NCBI GenBank assembly: GCA_019915015.1
Contig: JAHBBC010000010.1
Location: 1,054,001 to 1,118,000, forward strand
Length of the DNA: 64,000 nucleotides
Direction of reading: 5' to 3'
Origin: Auriscalpium vulgare
Taxonomy: Eukaryota > Basidiomycota > Agaricomycetes > Russulales > Auriscalpiaceae
The notes beneath the pieces are model-generated. The model made no database searches, had not been told where the DNA came from, and saw nothing but the letters and a program-made list of their open reading frames with translations. Numbering within the stretch: the stretch's first letter is position 1; every line of letters begins with the position of its first letter. This document shows, piece after piece, positions 21,057 to 32,262 of the stretch. A program made the position numbers and the translations under genes.

Positions 21057-21689
21057 GTTCTGATTCCATATTTGGAATCAGTTCTTTCGAGAAGAAAAAT
21101 ATGATGTCGGAGTCCGAAGTAAAGTACAGTTCCCGGTTTCACCCGGGCACACACCCGAGTTTTCCCAGTCAACAGTTCTACTGTTATATCTTCGTGACAA
21201 CAAGTTGGATTTGCGATTGCGTTGTACCATTGGAAAGCTACGAGGAACAGCTTTCGAATGGTGGTTGTTTCATGAGATTTGAATGAGCAGATCATGAGGA
21301 GTTAGTTTATGATGTTCAGGCTGTTATCTTCATGTTTTTTAAATACTAAAAAGATCGCTTGCTGTTTTAATCGTTGAAATTATTGTGATGACATTGTGAA
21401 CATATCAACAATAGTTGCAAGATTGTGCATTCCTTGTCACATAATCTCTTGCTTTCATGATATTTGGATGAGCACACTGTGAGGTGTTGCTTTATGAAAT
21501 TGAGACTATGCTTTTGAATTAAGAATTCAGTATTGTCACCTCTGCTCTCTGCGGGGCTGACAATATAAATTAAAAATTGAGGCTCCGGTGCAATATATAT
21601 TGAAACAGGGGCCAAGTGTAGTCCGGTTTGAATTTGATTGAATAGTCAACATAGATAGTCAATATAAATCTAGGAAGGCGCTGAGACTG

Positions 21690-23490
21690 AGAACATTTTA
21701 GTGGCATATGAATCAAACATTGAACCTTGTTGTATGATATAAATCCAAACAGGGGCTGAAGGGTGATCTGAAACAAATATTCAACCTTGCGGTGTGATAT
21801 AAATTAATATAAATCCAAACAGAGGCTGAGTGCATTTTGGTATAACCTAAGATAAAAATCAGCAATGTGGTATGATATAACACAAAATAGGAGCTGGGAG
21901 CATTTTGGTGATATGGATTAAGAATCCAGCCTGGTGGTGTGATATGGATTAAAACAGGAGCTGAGTGCATTTAGGTGTGATCCAAATTAAATATCCAGCC
22001 TGGTGGCATAATGTAAATTAATACAGGGGCTGAGAGCATTCTGGTGTGGCATGATGTGAATTTATACAAGGCTGAGTGCATTTTTTTGTGATCTCAATTA
22101 AAAATCCATCCAAGTGGTGTGATGCAGATTTCAACAGGGCTGAGTGCATTTCTATGTGAGCTGAATTAAAAATCCACCCTGGTCATCTGATGTGAATTTA
22201 AACAGGGCTGAGTGCATTTCAGTGTGATCTGAATGAAATATTCAGCCCGGTGGTGTGATATTAATTAAAACAGGGGCTGAGTGCATTCTGGTTTGGTGTG
22301 ATATGAATATCAAGAGGGCTGAGTGCATTTGTTGTGCTTCGAATTAAATATTCAACCTGGTGGCATGATGTGAATTTAAACAGGGCTGAGTGCATTTCAG
22401 TGTGATCTGAATGAAATATTCAGCCCGGTGGTGTGATATTAATTAAAACAGGGGCTGAGTGCATTCTGGTTTGGTGTGATATGAATATCAAGAGGGCTGA
22501 GTGCATTTGTTGTGCTTCGAATTAAATATTCAACCTGGTGGCATGATGTGAATATAAACGGGGCTGAGTGCATTTTGGTATGATCTGAATTAAAAATCCA
22601 CCCTACTCGTCTGATATGAATATCAACATGGCTGAGTGCATTTTGTTGTGCTTTGAATTAAATATTCAGCCCAGTGGGATGATGTGAATTAAAACAGGGG
22701 CTGAGTGCATTTTGGTGTGATCTGAATCAAAAATCCACCCTGGTCGTCTGATATGAATATCAACATGGCTGAGTGCATTTTGTTGTGCTTTGAATTAAAT
22801 ATCTAGCCCGGTGGCATGATGTGAATTAAAACAGGGGCTGAGTGCATTTTGGTGTGATCTGAATTAAATATTCAGCCTGGTGGCATGATGTGAATTAAAA
22901 CAGGGGCTGAGTGCATTTTGGTGTGATCTGAATTAAAAATCCAGCCCGGTGGTGTGATGTGAATTTAAACAGAGGCTGGGTGTCTTCCGGTGTGATCCGA
23001 ATCCAGCCTGGTGGTTTGATGTAAATTAAAATGGGGCTGAGTGCATTTTGATGTGCTTTGAATGAAATATTCAGCCCAGTGGCATGATGTGAATGAAAAT
23101 AGGGGCTTTGTGCATTTTGATGTGCTTTGAATTAAATATTCAGCCCATTGGCATGATGTGAATTAAAACAGGGGCTGAGCGTATTTTGGTGTGATCTGAA
23201 TTGAAAATCCAGCCTGGTGGTTTGATGTAAATTTAAATGGGGCTGAGTGCATTTTGGTGTGCTTTGATCAGCCCAGTGGCATGATGTGAATGAAAACAGG
23301 GGCTTTGTGCATTTTGGTGTGATCTGAATCAAAAATCCACCCTGGTCGTCTGATATGAATATCAACATGGCTGAGTGCATTTTGGTATGATCTGAATTAA
23401 AAATCCACCCTGGTCGTCTGATATGAATATCAACATGGCTGAGTGCATTTTGTTGTGCTTTGAATTAAATATTCAGCCCAGTGGGATTAT
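21690..23490. repeat. ~70-bp minisatellite, about 25 units
   Basis: Direct repeats of a roughly 69-72-bp unit containing GGGCTGAGTGCATTTTGGTG, TGATCTGAATTAAA and (C/T)CAGCCTGGTGG followed by TGATGTGAATTAAAACA. Units vary by substitutions and small indels and blocks of two units are themselves duplicated. The array is AT-rich with no coding value. Confidence 0.85.
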
Positions 23491-23562
23491 GTGACATGTT
23501 GAAGAGAGCCGTTGCTACGCACGGCAGGTGATTCCACGCAAGCATGGGAACTAAAGTGAAGA

Positions 23563-24075
23563 AGAATACTGTACCATTTCGATCGGTTCGCCACCCTGGT
23601 GTGACCGTGACCCAACAGGCGAAATTTCAGGTTCGCCGTTCATCGGGTGTGACCGTGACCATGGCAGCATTTCACCTCGTGAACAAGTTCGCGGCATCCA
23701 TGAGACTGGGAAGGGTGAGTAGCTATCCTACACAACAATGTCAATTGTCCGTGTCAGTCTACACCGAAGCTGAGACAATGGGAGAAGCCGCTCGGTGACT
23801 GCCAAATGTACGAGATTAGATTACTCAGTGTGATAGATAAACAGACAACTAGTCATGGAAAAATTCAATTATACACAGCAAGTCTATGTGAACCAACGTA
23901 ACCTCAACTTGCAGGCCTCCCAGTGTTACTTTCGAGGCCCTTGAAAATTTCAAACTCAAGACTCGCTGGAGGCTTTCGCCACCCCGCCCTGTGACCCGTG
24001 ATAGCACCCATATTTCGCCTCGCCGGACACCCCCTGTGACCCATGACCGGCGAACCGATTGAAATGGTACAGTAT
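23563..24075. repeat. Small inverted repeat inside the 3.4-kb element
   Basis: ATACTGTACCATTTC(G/A)ATCG followed by GTTCGCC occurs near 23568 and, inverted, near 24050. Both copies are followed by spaced GTGACC/GGTCAC and GGCGAAAT motifs. Similarity fades after roughly 80 bases. It may be the ends of an older element of about 510 bp. Confidence 0.4.
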
Positions 24076-24567
24076 ATCATGAATTCGCAAATGTAACAGT
24101 TGATACCTGTGACAAATTAGAGATTTCCTGGGAATGCAAGATTTTGAGGCTTTCCTTAGCTACTTATTGAGGCGTGTTTAATGTGACGAAAAGGGAGCTA
24201 CAATAAATACATACTTACATATGATGAGTTCTACATGTTTGCATTTTGTTATTTGCTACAGCAGCACTGAATGAAAGCATTTAAATTAAACATGTAGGTT
24301 ATAAAGAAGGATTATATATTATGCATAATATATATATATAAAGAATAAAGTAAATGAATTTAAAATCGATTTTTTTCGGAAAACACGGGTGAGCCTCGGG
24401 TGAACCCGTAAAGTGTACTTTACTTCGGACTCCGACGCGCTATTCTTCTCCTTGAAAGAACTGATTCCCAATGTGGAATCAGAACAGGATATGCTTCAAG
24501 AGATGTGTAGGGTGCCTAGGTCGAAAATGTACACTTGGGGGGGAATGGCCAGTGCAAGCATGGCAGT

Positions 24568-24585
24568 ACGATTACTCTTAATCGT
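24568..24585 (-). terminator. 3' hairpin of Helitron 1
   Basis: On the minus strand ACGATTAAGAGTAATCGT: a 7-bp stem with a 4-nt loop, about 80 bases after the stop codon. Helitrons carry such a hairpin shortly before their 3' end as a replication terminator. The identical hairpin lies at 56682-56699 in Helitron 2, followed in both by a second imperfect palindrome, GCCATGC-(N2)-GCA-N-TGGC. Confidence 0.55.
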
Positions 24586-24666
24586 TTGGGAGGAGGGAGG
24601 GGGAGGGGTAATTTACAACATGTGAAGTGCAATTGAAAGTTCCCTGGAAACGATCTTATGCTACAT

Positions 24667-27600
24667 TTAGGCTAGTGCAGGGACAGTTGAATTCCTATAT
24701 ACTGTACTATATATCAACACAGATGCCTTGTATCCTCTTGTTTGATATATGTCAGATATTGTGTTGAACTTCTCCTCAGTGATACAAACCCTGCCTGTGG
24801 TTATTCCATCATGAAACCATGTTTCAGCTGAGTCTCCTATCATACGTGCAGTAAAATGAGCATGTGCAAAGTAGATAATACCTTTCAGCTTGTACATTAC
24901 CTTATTATTGCTACCACCAACATGCATTGTCTGTTTTATTTTCAACTTTGTAGTACCAGCATAGGGCAAAGCAATGCCGAGTAGAGGAGGAGGATGGGCA
25001 CTCAAGTCTGTAATCTTTACCAAAGGTCTTTGGCATGATTGACAGAGGCGGGTAGTTGTCATACTGAATAACTTGTTTAGTTCTGATGACACAGGTTGAC
25101 TGACATCCTTCTCCAAGGTCCAGAAAGGAGTATTGTATTGTCTATCAGATGCTATGGTATTGCAAGATGTACATTTATGTATAATATGAAAAAGGTATTT
25201 GTCACTTGAGAGCATCAACCGGCAGAGACTATAAATATCAGTCCCATGGATATTATCCATTGGATATCCATTGGGATCCCTTTGGTGGAGTTGGGCTTGG
25301 AGAGAATTACGAGATTGTTCTAGAGTAGTTAGAGGCTGTCCAGTCATGACCTGATTCCATCCCTCAGATATCAAAGTAATATAAGGATTTATTGAAGCAA
25401 CATCTCTATTCCATATTTGATCGTGACTGATAAATATTTGAAAGAGAATTGTAAGCAGGCTATCATAGGCACAGCTCCAAGTGTCTCCATTCCATATATA
25501 CCCCTTGCGCTCTCTCCCAGAGACAGCCATTAAATTTACATTGCCTACAACTTTACGTCTTTTCACAATGCGAGCAGGCCCGTTATTGGTGTTAAGTTGA
25601 GTTATTGGCTGAGTCCCTATTGCAGGGACAAAACCATTTGCAAGGTCAGTGTCATCAAATTTTCGTTTTGTCCCCTGTGCAGCTGGTTTTGGGTTTGTTG
25701 ACCTTTTATTTCCCTTGGGTGTGACTCGCTGCCATGAGGCATCTTCACCCACTTCTGGTATTACCAGTGGGTTGTACTTGGACCACTTGATAGAAGAATG
25801 CACATTGCCTGGCACATGGTCAGCTCCAACCCAGGCTCTATACTGCTTGATCAATGTGCTACGTGTTGAAGCGTTGATATCACTAGGAAGTTCACCTATA
25901 TAGCGCAACCGAGTAATTTCATCTAATAGCTCTAACTCTCTAAACTCCTGGCGAACATGGCCAGGGAGACCACCCGTTATAATGGCAGCGGAAAAGTCAC
26001 GCATTAGAATAGTGCCATCCAAGCTTGCACTTCTTGATAGACATGTATACATAGAATAGTGAGTACGACACCTGAACGGGTCCACAACATTAAATGGACG
26101 TGTTCTTCCTTGGGATGCATAGTCTGTCATTGCAAAATTAGGCACAATAGGAACCTGGTCTCGAGAGATGAAAATGTTGCCGTCATTGGGAGTATTGCAT
26201 TTGATAGGTAAAGATTGTTTGGACAGCGGCACAACATTTTCTGGCAGACCCTCAAGTTGAACATTGGTTGGCGGCTTTGTCAACTTTACAAATACAACAT
26301 CCAGAGTTTCTCTGTCATTATCTAGTGCATGTGATTGCCAACCTACAACAGTGCCTTCTGCACCATTGGTAACGCACACTTCAGTTGCTTCATTGCGCTT
26401 TATCATAACAGGTAAGCCATGGCAAAGCTTGAGAACACCAGGAATGTTCATTGTAACACCATGAGGCAGACTATGCAGCTTTGCTTGCATCTCAGGAGGT
26501 ACATTGTTTGACTTTCGCTTTGGATCAAGTTGTTTGCCTTTAGATTTTGTAGTGGTAGGCTCCCTTGATTTCCATTTATCGACACTATAAAAAGGTTTCA
26601 ACACTTGATTTGTTTCTAGAGCAAAACGATCTGACATTGTAGTATTAATTTGATCACGCTGAGAGTTGAAAGCAGTGATTACAGACACGAAGCGAAAATT
26701 GGGATGATTTGGATCAACATCTGGATTTTGAGGCCCTTTAATTCTAGATCGCAGAAGAGCAATGTCTTGTGGAGTACATGATTTGTAACGCATATTTTCC
26801 AATGCTACACGGAACTGTGCATCTCTTTCTGTCTGTGAGCGTTGTCGCATATTCTGTCTCAAGAGGACAACAACAGTTGTTTGATGCCATAAAGCCTTGC
26901 CAATTGTCCTTTGTTGTTCTCTAAAGCCATTGGTGGTACCCAGAATGGTTGATACATTGTGGCTATATAGTGCAGGCCCTTTTGTCTGAATAGGGGGTAA
27001 TTGTGCAAAGTCACCAGCAAAAATCATATTCTTGCCACCAAATGCTTGATCATCACTTTGTAAAGCAAGGCTCATTTGAGAGCTTATATGATAGAAGTCA
27101 CCACAGTCGATCATAGATACCTCGTCTAAGAAAACATATTTGACACATTTCAACCGCTCTCGAATCTTTGACATAGTAGTTGCTGTTTCACTTACGCCAC
27201 TGCCAGGTCCCTCTCCTCCTCCCTGGAAGCCAAGAATTGAATGATAAGTTGACCCTGACACCAAGGCAGCTGCTGTACCAGTAGGAGCCATTATCAGAAA
27301 TACGTAACTACGCTTTTGCTTGTCAAAGAGAGCCATGAGAGCCTTTATAACTTGAGATTTACCTGTGCCCGCCATCCCTCCAATATGCATCTTGAGTTGT
27401 TCAGCAAATGCATCAACAGAGTGATTTGCTATAATGCGATAAGCTCGTTCTTGCTCTTCATTAAGTGTGTATTCTTGAGCTACCTCATCAATGAGTCGGG
27501 CATCTTCTTCACTGACGGCTTTAAAGGTCTTGTATAAGAACTCACGATCTACCACTTTAACTTCATTAACATTATATGGCTTTGGTATGCCATTCAGGGA

Positions 27601-30600
27601 TGGTTCGTTGTCCTTTCCAATTTGCTGGTACTGTGCCTGCTTGTTGTTGAGAACTTCTTTTTTTTTATCCGACAGGACATCCTTCCATTGCTTTCCTGTC
27701 ATGATATCACCATTTGTAACGTCGGTATCAATACTCCATACATTGTCCCTGTCAGCTGCAGCCCAACCCCCACTCTGCAAAACTTGTTCAATTTCGGCCA
27801 TCTGTATTGCTTTGTTTGCTGTTTTCCCACTCACCTCATCAAATTGAGCACTCAACCATTCAAGCTCCTTGCCATTGAGTGCTTCCTCTGTGTTGCGATC
27901 CTCACTATATTGTGCATCCAAATCGTCCTGGAACTGACCAAAGATAGGATTGAACCCCATTTTTTGGTTCGCTTTCTCTGCGGCCTTGCGCTGAGCATGA
28001 AAGTCATCTCGTGCATCATTGCATTCATATCGTATGTGAAAGAATTTCATCAACTCCAGCTGTCGAGGGGTAAAAGTGTATGTCTCAAAGGCCTCCTGCC
28101 AAGTTTGACCATCAAGTTTTAGATCAGAGCCCACACGCCAAGGTTTGAATAAGGTAAGCATAGTCAAACAATAGTCCTCATAATTTCCTTTGTCTTTTCT
28201 AGGCAGAGTTCCTCCAACAAAATTGGGGACAATTGGCTCATCCTCAGATGCCAGTCGTATGGTATGTGTTTCACATTGAGGATGTCCCGCTAAAAAATGG
28301 GGGTACTCTTTTGGCTTCTTGTCTTTTTGACCCTTTCGTTTAGTGCCTTTCTTTGCCTTGGGCTGTACATAGTCAGATGAACTATCGTCTGCCTCTGTGC
28401 TATTCATGCTCATTTCATAGTCTTCATCATCAGAATTATTCACAATTGTGCTCATATCATCATCCTCAATATCCATCTCGTCGTCACTATCAACGATTGT
28501 CTTTTCTGTGTCACTTTCAATCTCTATCACCATATGCTCATCATCACCGCCACCACCAACCTGTATTTTTTGATCTAGGTCCCGGTCTATATCCATCATG
28601 TCATATTGATTGTCAAGATCAGCATTCTCAGCTACTTCTTGTTCATTTGCCTTTCCGTTTTTGGGAATCTTGAACTTGGTAGCAAAGCGACACCAATCAT
28701 AGAGAGACATAGCTTCATAGTCCACAGGGCGCTTGGTAAAGTCATCTACAGTAGTCAATGCAACAATTTTTCCTTTTACTTTGTTGATTACAACACGATC
28801 TCCATTATCCTCTTCAGGCTCCAGGGAGTTCCAATATCTTTTCACTTCATTAATAAATGGCCGCCAATAAAATGTCTTAAATTTATGACTAGTGTAATGG
28901 TCAGGATGACCTAACACATAGAGAGATGCCATTGGGCCACCTATTTCCATCTTGGTAGTCATAGAGTTTACCACTTGAACCATGACCTTGCGTGCCTTTT
29001 CCATTTGCGTCGCAGTTCCGCTAAGAAACTCAGAGTTGCGATTAAAGACTGACTTGATAGCCTCTAACATGACATGGGTCTTTAAAGGTGTCTTGGTTAT
29101 ATAGTCAGTCACATATGCTATAATAGATTTAATAGCAGTTCCAGATAGAAGACTGGCAACATCCGAGTTGCACCTAATGAGGTAAGTCAATGTAGGGTTG
29201 AATGTGTTTAGCCAGGCCTCACCATGTTTCAATTCGATTGCACCTGTACCCATGTCCACTGAGGTCTCAGCATGTACTTCACGAGGAAAACGTGATTTGC
29301 ATGAGGAATACTTTTTGTTAGTGCAACCTGCATGACATCTATGACGATTAGAGCGAAATATCAGTTCATCTGCTGTCTCCCACATGCGTGCCCACCATGA
29401 TTTACTTTCAGAGCAAGATGTACATTCATCATCTTGAAGTGTCACATGGTTAGAGCACATCTTGGGTGGATGCTCTGGCAAGGTACAAGTGGGATCTAAA
29501 CCACTATCACCTCTTTCCAAGTTGTCTTGAATTTGACTGTGGACATTGTTCAGAGTTCCATTAATGAATTGGCCTTGATGTGAGCCTTCTAGATATTCTA
29601 CCAATTGTCTTTGAAATTCAGAATCACCTGCTACAATTCGATCCCTTACCTCCTGCGGTGTTAATGCGTTTTGAATCCATAGAAGCATATGTAAGTGCAA
29701 AGTCAATCTCCCCTGTTGTTCCACAGTACCATAGTAGGCAGCTGTTTTACCAAACAACCCATCATGGTCTGCACCTACCCCAAGTACAACCTTGATAAAT
29801 GTCTCTACCATGAATTTGAAGAAGCGCGCACCAGACACAGGATTGTTTGCAATCAAGCGATATCGTTCACTAGCGGTATATACCTTGGGATAAATGTGCA
29901 CGTCCTGGTCAGCAAAATATAGTGCAATCGGATGTTTAGAATCTGTTGGTGCAAACGTAATAAACCAGGTTGGAGCCCCAATATAGCTCATGAGAGCCCA
30001 AAGCTCATTACGCTTATATTTGTTGTTTGTTCGTGAGCCTTGCACATGCTGAGCGACGTGGTCCAAGTCGTTGATAATTGCAAAGCACTCTTTTTCTGCC
30101 TCTCCATTAGCAGTTTCAAATTCACCATCTACCATCCTCTGGATCATATCATTCAGCACAACTTCATTCACATTGAGTAACCGCCTAGCAATATCTGGAA
30201 AGGATGCTTTCTGAGTAAGCAAATACCCCCCAGTATTGCTTCGTTTTATTTGTTCGTGATTAAATGCTATAAGTGGGAACAAAGGTTCCAATTGAAAGCG
30301 CTTGTCGTGATACATCAACAATGCATATTTTCGGGCACTATCACTGATTTTTGAGTACCCATTCTCATTTCCAATACCACCAAGCCCATAAGGGAAAAGC
30401 CAAGGAAAGGCTTGGGGATATAGCTGAGGATTGTTATATGTGCTCTCTGGTGTATCATTGTGACCTAGGCCAAGTGCGTATCCATTTTTTGAGTTTATAT
30501 ACTGAAGTGCAAGGGCTTTTAACTGTGTACCAGACTTCTTCTCAAGCTCAGCACCTGTTAAGGTATGCATAATGAAAGGGCATTCCCCCTCCGCTGTACC

Positions 30601-32094
30601 TTCTTCATCTTCAGAAGACTTGTTTACCGCCTTGTCTTCAGAGTCTTTCTCTGATGGAGGTATACGGTAATCAATTATAACTGGGGGTTCATCTTCAGAG
30701 TAGGTCGCAAGATTGTCATAGGAGATGGTAAGGTCTGCATAGTCTGCATGGTTGACTTTGAGCCATTCGAGGGCAATGGCCACTTTATTTCTACGCACAA
30801 GAAACGGGGTTCTCCGATGTTCTCGTATTGTAGGACGAGTCGGTCCAATATATACAAATGCCATCACATCGTCTAATTCTTCTGCTCGAGGTGGTAGAAC
30901 ACTGTATATCCGCGGCATAGGCATCGCATACATTACTGCATTTGCAACCATTTTATATTGACCAGAGGATTGTACTTTGATCACACATCCGTTGCGACAT
31001 ACCCTGGCGATAAGCATCTTCTCTGCAAATGACAAACCTTGCAATTGTGTGGGCACATCCCCAATCCAATTCCCATTTGCTAAAGCCTGAGATGGAATCT
31101 TTCCCTTTTCCAGAATATCCAAGCATGGTTTGCAGACCTTTGAGCATGCCTTGTCCAGAATTGGACCTTCTTCAAACAGAATAGGGTCATCAACTGACTT
31201 GCGTTTGATCCGGGTCACAGGGTACAGACCATTGTTATTTACAAGTAGGTCACGTTCAAAATCTGCTTCGTCCAGGGGAATCATTGTTTTCGAAGTGGTC
31301 AATGTGCCACACACTGCACATCCTTCCTCCAATAAATTTTCTTTATCAATAGCATTGCAATAATTTGTTACTATTTTGTGGAGTAGAGACGCTGAGGGAG
31401 GCTTTGGTGGAAAGACTGCAATAGGGGCTGGCTGGACCTGCAACTGTTTAGCTGTTTTTGTCCTCTTCACCTTGGGTTTATCAACTCCGCTGAATTTGAA
31501 AAGGGTAGATGCGTCCGCACAAGCAGTACACATATCAGCATGTAACATATGACCCTCCATCATATTATATATTTTATTTGTCTTGTCATTCCATTTAATG
31601 CTCAAATTATGCATGGCGCATATCTCAATTAGGTCAAGCTTGTGCAGTCGAGTCAACTCTGATAATGGCATCTGACACAGTATCCACTGAACATCATCTT
31701 TATGATTCTCTGCAATCTTCAAGGCAACCTGTGGACCGTGGCCACCGAACTCAAACTGAGAAAGCTGATGAAAGTCTTTGGTTGAAGCGACGACTTGATA
31801 TTGGACAAGCTCGCTCAGCAACCATAATGGCTTTTTCTTTCTTCCACCACCAATTAGAGTCTGTTTTGTGTCCTCCAGCATGTCAGTTCCGTGTAAGAAA
31901 AGTTTGCATTTTGTGGCATAGTTCAACAGATAAAACAGAACAATGCTTATGATTGCGCAGCTCAGCACTTTGTGTATCGGCCCTTGCCATATAAGTTCTT
32001 TGACTTTACTGTGCTCATTAGCTATTGTCCTTTGACATGAATGCAGTGTAATGAATAAGTGTGTGTCGCGCAAGAGCTGCAGAGGATGTCCCAT
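24667..32094 (-). CDS. Helitron Rep-helicase with C-terminal USP-like protease domain, 2,475 aa
   Basis: One uninterrupted frame. In order: Cys-rich region with CKPCLDILEKGKIPSQALAN (DUF6570-like, about 320-340); HUH Rep nuclease with H-L-H (800-802) and catalytic tyrosines A-Y-V-T-D-Y (994 and 998); a Ser/Asp-rich acidic linker with KAKKGTKRKGQKDKKPK. The PIF1-like helicase follows, with IGGMAGTGKS (Lys 1579), F-L-D-E-V-S-M-I-D (1656 on), FAGDFAQLPPI, T-N-G-A-E-G-T-V-V-G and TDYASQGRTRPFNVVDPF. The last ~280 residues carry W-S-C-A-Y-D-S-L-L (Cys 2208), paired C-T-S-C and C-Q-S-C, and H-F-T-A-R...W-F-H-D-G (His 2413), resembling the Cys box, zinc finger and His box of ubiquitin-specific proteases. 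It replicates and transposes the element by rolling circle. The protease assignment is inference. Confidence 0.85.
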   Translation of the reverse strand: MGHPLQLLRDTHLFITLHSCQRTIANEHSKVKELIWQGPIHKVLSCAIISIVLFYLLNYATKCKLFLHGTDMLEDTKQTLIGGGRKKKPLWLLSELVQYQVVASTKDFHQLSQFEFGGHGPQVALKIAENHKDDVQWILCQMPLSELTRLHKLDLIEICAMHNLSIKWNDKTNKIYNMMEGHMLHADMCTACADASTLFKFSGVDKPKVKRTKTAKQLQVQPAPIAVFPPKPPSASLLHKIVTNYCNAIDKENLLEEGCAVCGTLTTSKTMIPLDEADFERDLLVNNNGLYPVTRIKRKSVDDPILFEEGPILDKACSKVCKPCLDILEKGKIPSQALANGNWIGDVPTQLQGLSFAEKMLIARVCRNGCVIKVQSSGQYKMVANAVMYAMPMPRIYSVLPPRAEELDDVMAFVYIGPTRPTIREHRRTPFLVRRNKVAIALEWLKVNHADYADLTISYDNLATYSEDEPPVIIDYRIPPSEKDSEDKAVNKSSEDEEGTAEGECPFIMHTLTGAELEKKSGTQLKALALQYINSKNGYALGLGHNDTPESTYNNPQLYPQAFPWLFPYGLGGIGNENGYSKISDSARKYALLMYHDKRFQLEPLFPLIAFNHEQIKRSNTGGYLLTQKASFPDIARRLLNVNEVVLNDMIQRMVDGEFETANGEAEKECFAIINDLDHVAQHVQGSRTNNKYKRNELWALMSYIGAPTWFITFAPTDSKHPIALYFADQDVHIYPKVYTASERYRLIANNPVSGARFFKFMVETFIKVVLGVGADHDGLFGKTAAYYGTVEQQGRLTLHLHMLLWIQNALTPQEVRDRIVAGDSEFQRQLVEYLEGSHQGQFINGTLNNVHSQIQDNLERGDSGLDPTCTLPEHPPKMCSNHVTLQDDECTSCSESKSWWARMWETADELIFRSNRHRCHAGCTNKKYSSCKSRFPREVHAETSVDMGTGAIELKHGEAWLNTFNPTLTYLIRCNSDVASLLSGTAIKSIIAYVTDYITKTPLKTHVMLEAIKSVFNRNSEFLSGTATQMEKARKVMVQVVNSMTTKMEIGGPMASLYVLGHPDHYTSHKFKTFYWRPFINEVKRYWNSLEPEEDNGDRVVINKVKGKIVALTTVDDFTKRPVDYEAMSLYDWCRFATKFKIPKNGKANEQEVAENADLDNQYDMMDIDRDLDQKIQVGGGGDDEHMVIEIESDTEKTIVDSDDEMDIEDDDMSTIVNNSDDEDYEMSMNSTEADDSSSDYVQPKAKKGTKRKGQKDKKPKEYPHFLAGHPQCETHTIRLASEDEPIVPNFVGGTLPRKDKGNYEDYCLTMLTLFKPWRVGSDLKLDGQTWQEAFETYTFTPRQLELMKFFHIRYECNDARDDFHAQRKAAEKANQKMGFNPIFGQFQDDLDAQYSEDRNTEEALNGKELEWLSAQFDEVSGKTANKAIQMAEIEQVLQSGGWAAADRDNVWSIDTDVTNGDIMTGKQWKDVLSDKKKEVLNNKQAQYQQIGKDNEPSLNGIPKPYNVNEVKVVDREFLYKTFKAVSEEDARLIDEVAQEYTLNEEQERAYRIIANHSVDAFAEQLKMHIGGMAGTGKSQVIKALMALFDKQKRSYVFLIMAPTGTAAALVSGSTYHSILGFQGGGEGPGSGVSETATTMSKIRERLKCVKYVFLDEVSMIDCGDFYHISSQMSLALQSDDQAFGGKNMIFAGDFAQLPPIQTKGPALYSHNVSTILGTTNGFREQQRTIGKALWHQTTVVVLLRQNMRQRSQTERDAQFRVALENMRYKSCTPQDIALLRSRIKGPQNPDVDPNHPNFRFVSVITAFNSQRDQINTTMSDRFALETNQVLKPFYSVDKWKSREPTTTKSKGKQLDPKRKSNNVPPEMQAKLHSLPHGVTMNIPGVLKLCHGLPVMIKRNEATEVCVTNGAEGTVVGWQSHALDNDRETLDVVFVKLTKPPTNVQLEGLPENVVPLSKQSLPIKCNTPNDGNIFISRDQVPIVPNFAMTDYASQGRTRPFNVVDPFRCRTHYSMYTCLSRSASLDGTILMRDFSAAIITGGLPGHVRQEFRELELLDEITRLRYIGELPSDINASTRSTLIKQYRAWVGADHVPGNVHSSIKWSKYNPLVIPEVGEDASWQRVTPKGNKRSTNPKPAAQGTKRKFDDTDLANGFVPAIGTQPITQLNTNNGPARIVKRRKVVGNVNLMAVSGRERKGYIWNGDTWSCAYDSLLTILFQIFISHDQIWNRDVASINPYITLISEGWNQVMTGQPLTTLEQSRNSLQAQLHQRDPNGYPMDNIHGTDIYSLCRLMLSSDKYLFHIIHKCTSCNTIASDRQYNTPFWTLEKDVSQPVSSELNKLFSMTTTRLCQSCQRPLVKITDLSAHPPPLLGIALPYAGTTKLKIKQTMHVGGSNNKVMYKLKGIIYFAHAHFTARMIGDSAETWFHDGITTGRVCITEEKFNTISDIYQTRGYKASVLIYSTVYRNSTVPALA

Positions 32095-32262
32095 GGTGGT
32101 GGTTCAGTTCAAGGGGAGGCGCCTAGAAACTTTCACCTTGGTGTTTGCCGTTGTTTGCAATTATTTGCCACAATTATGTCATCATATGTCATCCCTTCCT
32201 CTTTGCTTTCACTCATGTTGCAGTCATGGACAAACTTCACCCTCTCTGACGTGTCTACTTAG

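Larger units (their letters stand above)
21057..24485. mobile_element. 3.4-kb inverted-repeat element with AGG duplication and minisatellite interior
   Basis: The ends GTTCTGATTCCA(T/C)A at 21057 and its complement at 24485 open arms of about 110 bases. These share CAGTTCTTTC and GTCGGAGTCCGAAGTAAAGTAC with the reverse complement of 24377-24480. AGG flanks both ends (21054-21056 and 24486-24488); at 3 bp this could be chance. The interior is a ~70-bp minisatellite plus a second small inverted repeat. No coding capacity was found, so it would be non-autonomous. It lies directly beyond the 3' end of Helitron 1. Confidence 0.5.
24540..32094 (-). mobile_element. Helitron 1, apparently intact
   Basis: A rolling-circle element recognised from its single Rep-helicase gene. 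Its 3' side (lower coordinates) shares with Helitron 2 a conserved segment running to about 24540, including the hairpin at 24568-24585. The shared sequence stops at ACTTGGGG, so the end lies near there; a canonical CTRR terminus was not identified. The 5' end must lie above 32094 but cannot be fixed, since the matching part of copy 2 is outside the window. Confidence 0.7.

Noticed and set aside
21690..23490. Array considered as CRISPR
   Set aside because: Units are ~70 bp, directly adjacent and variable, without spacers; eukaryotic context.
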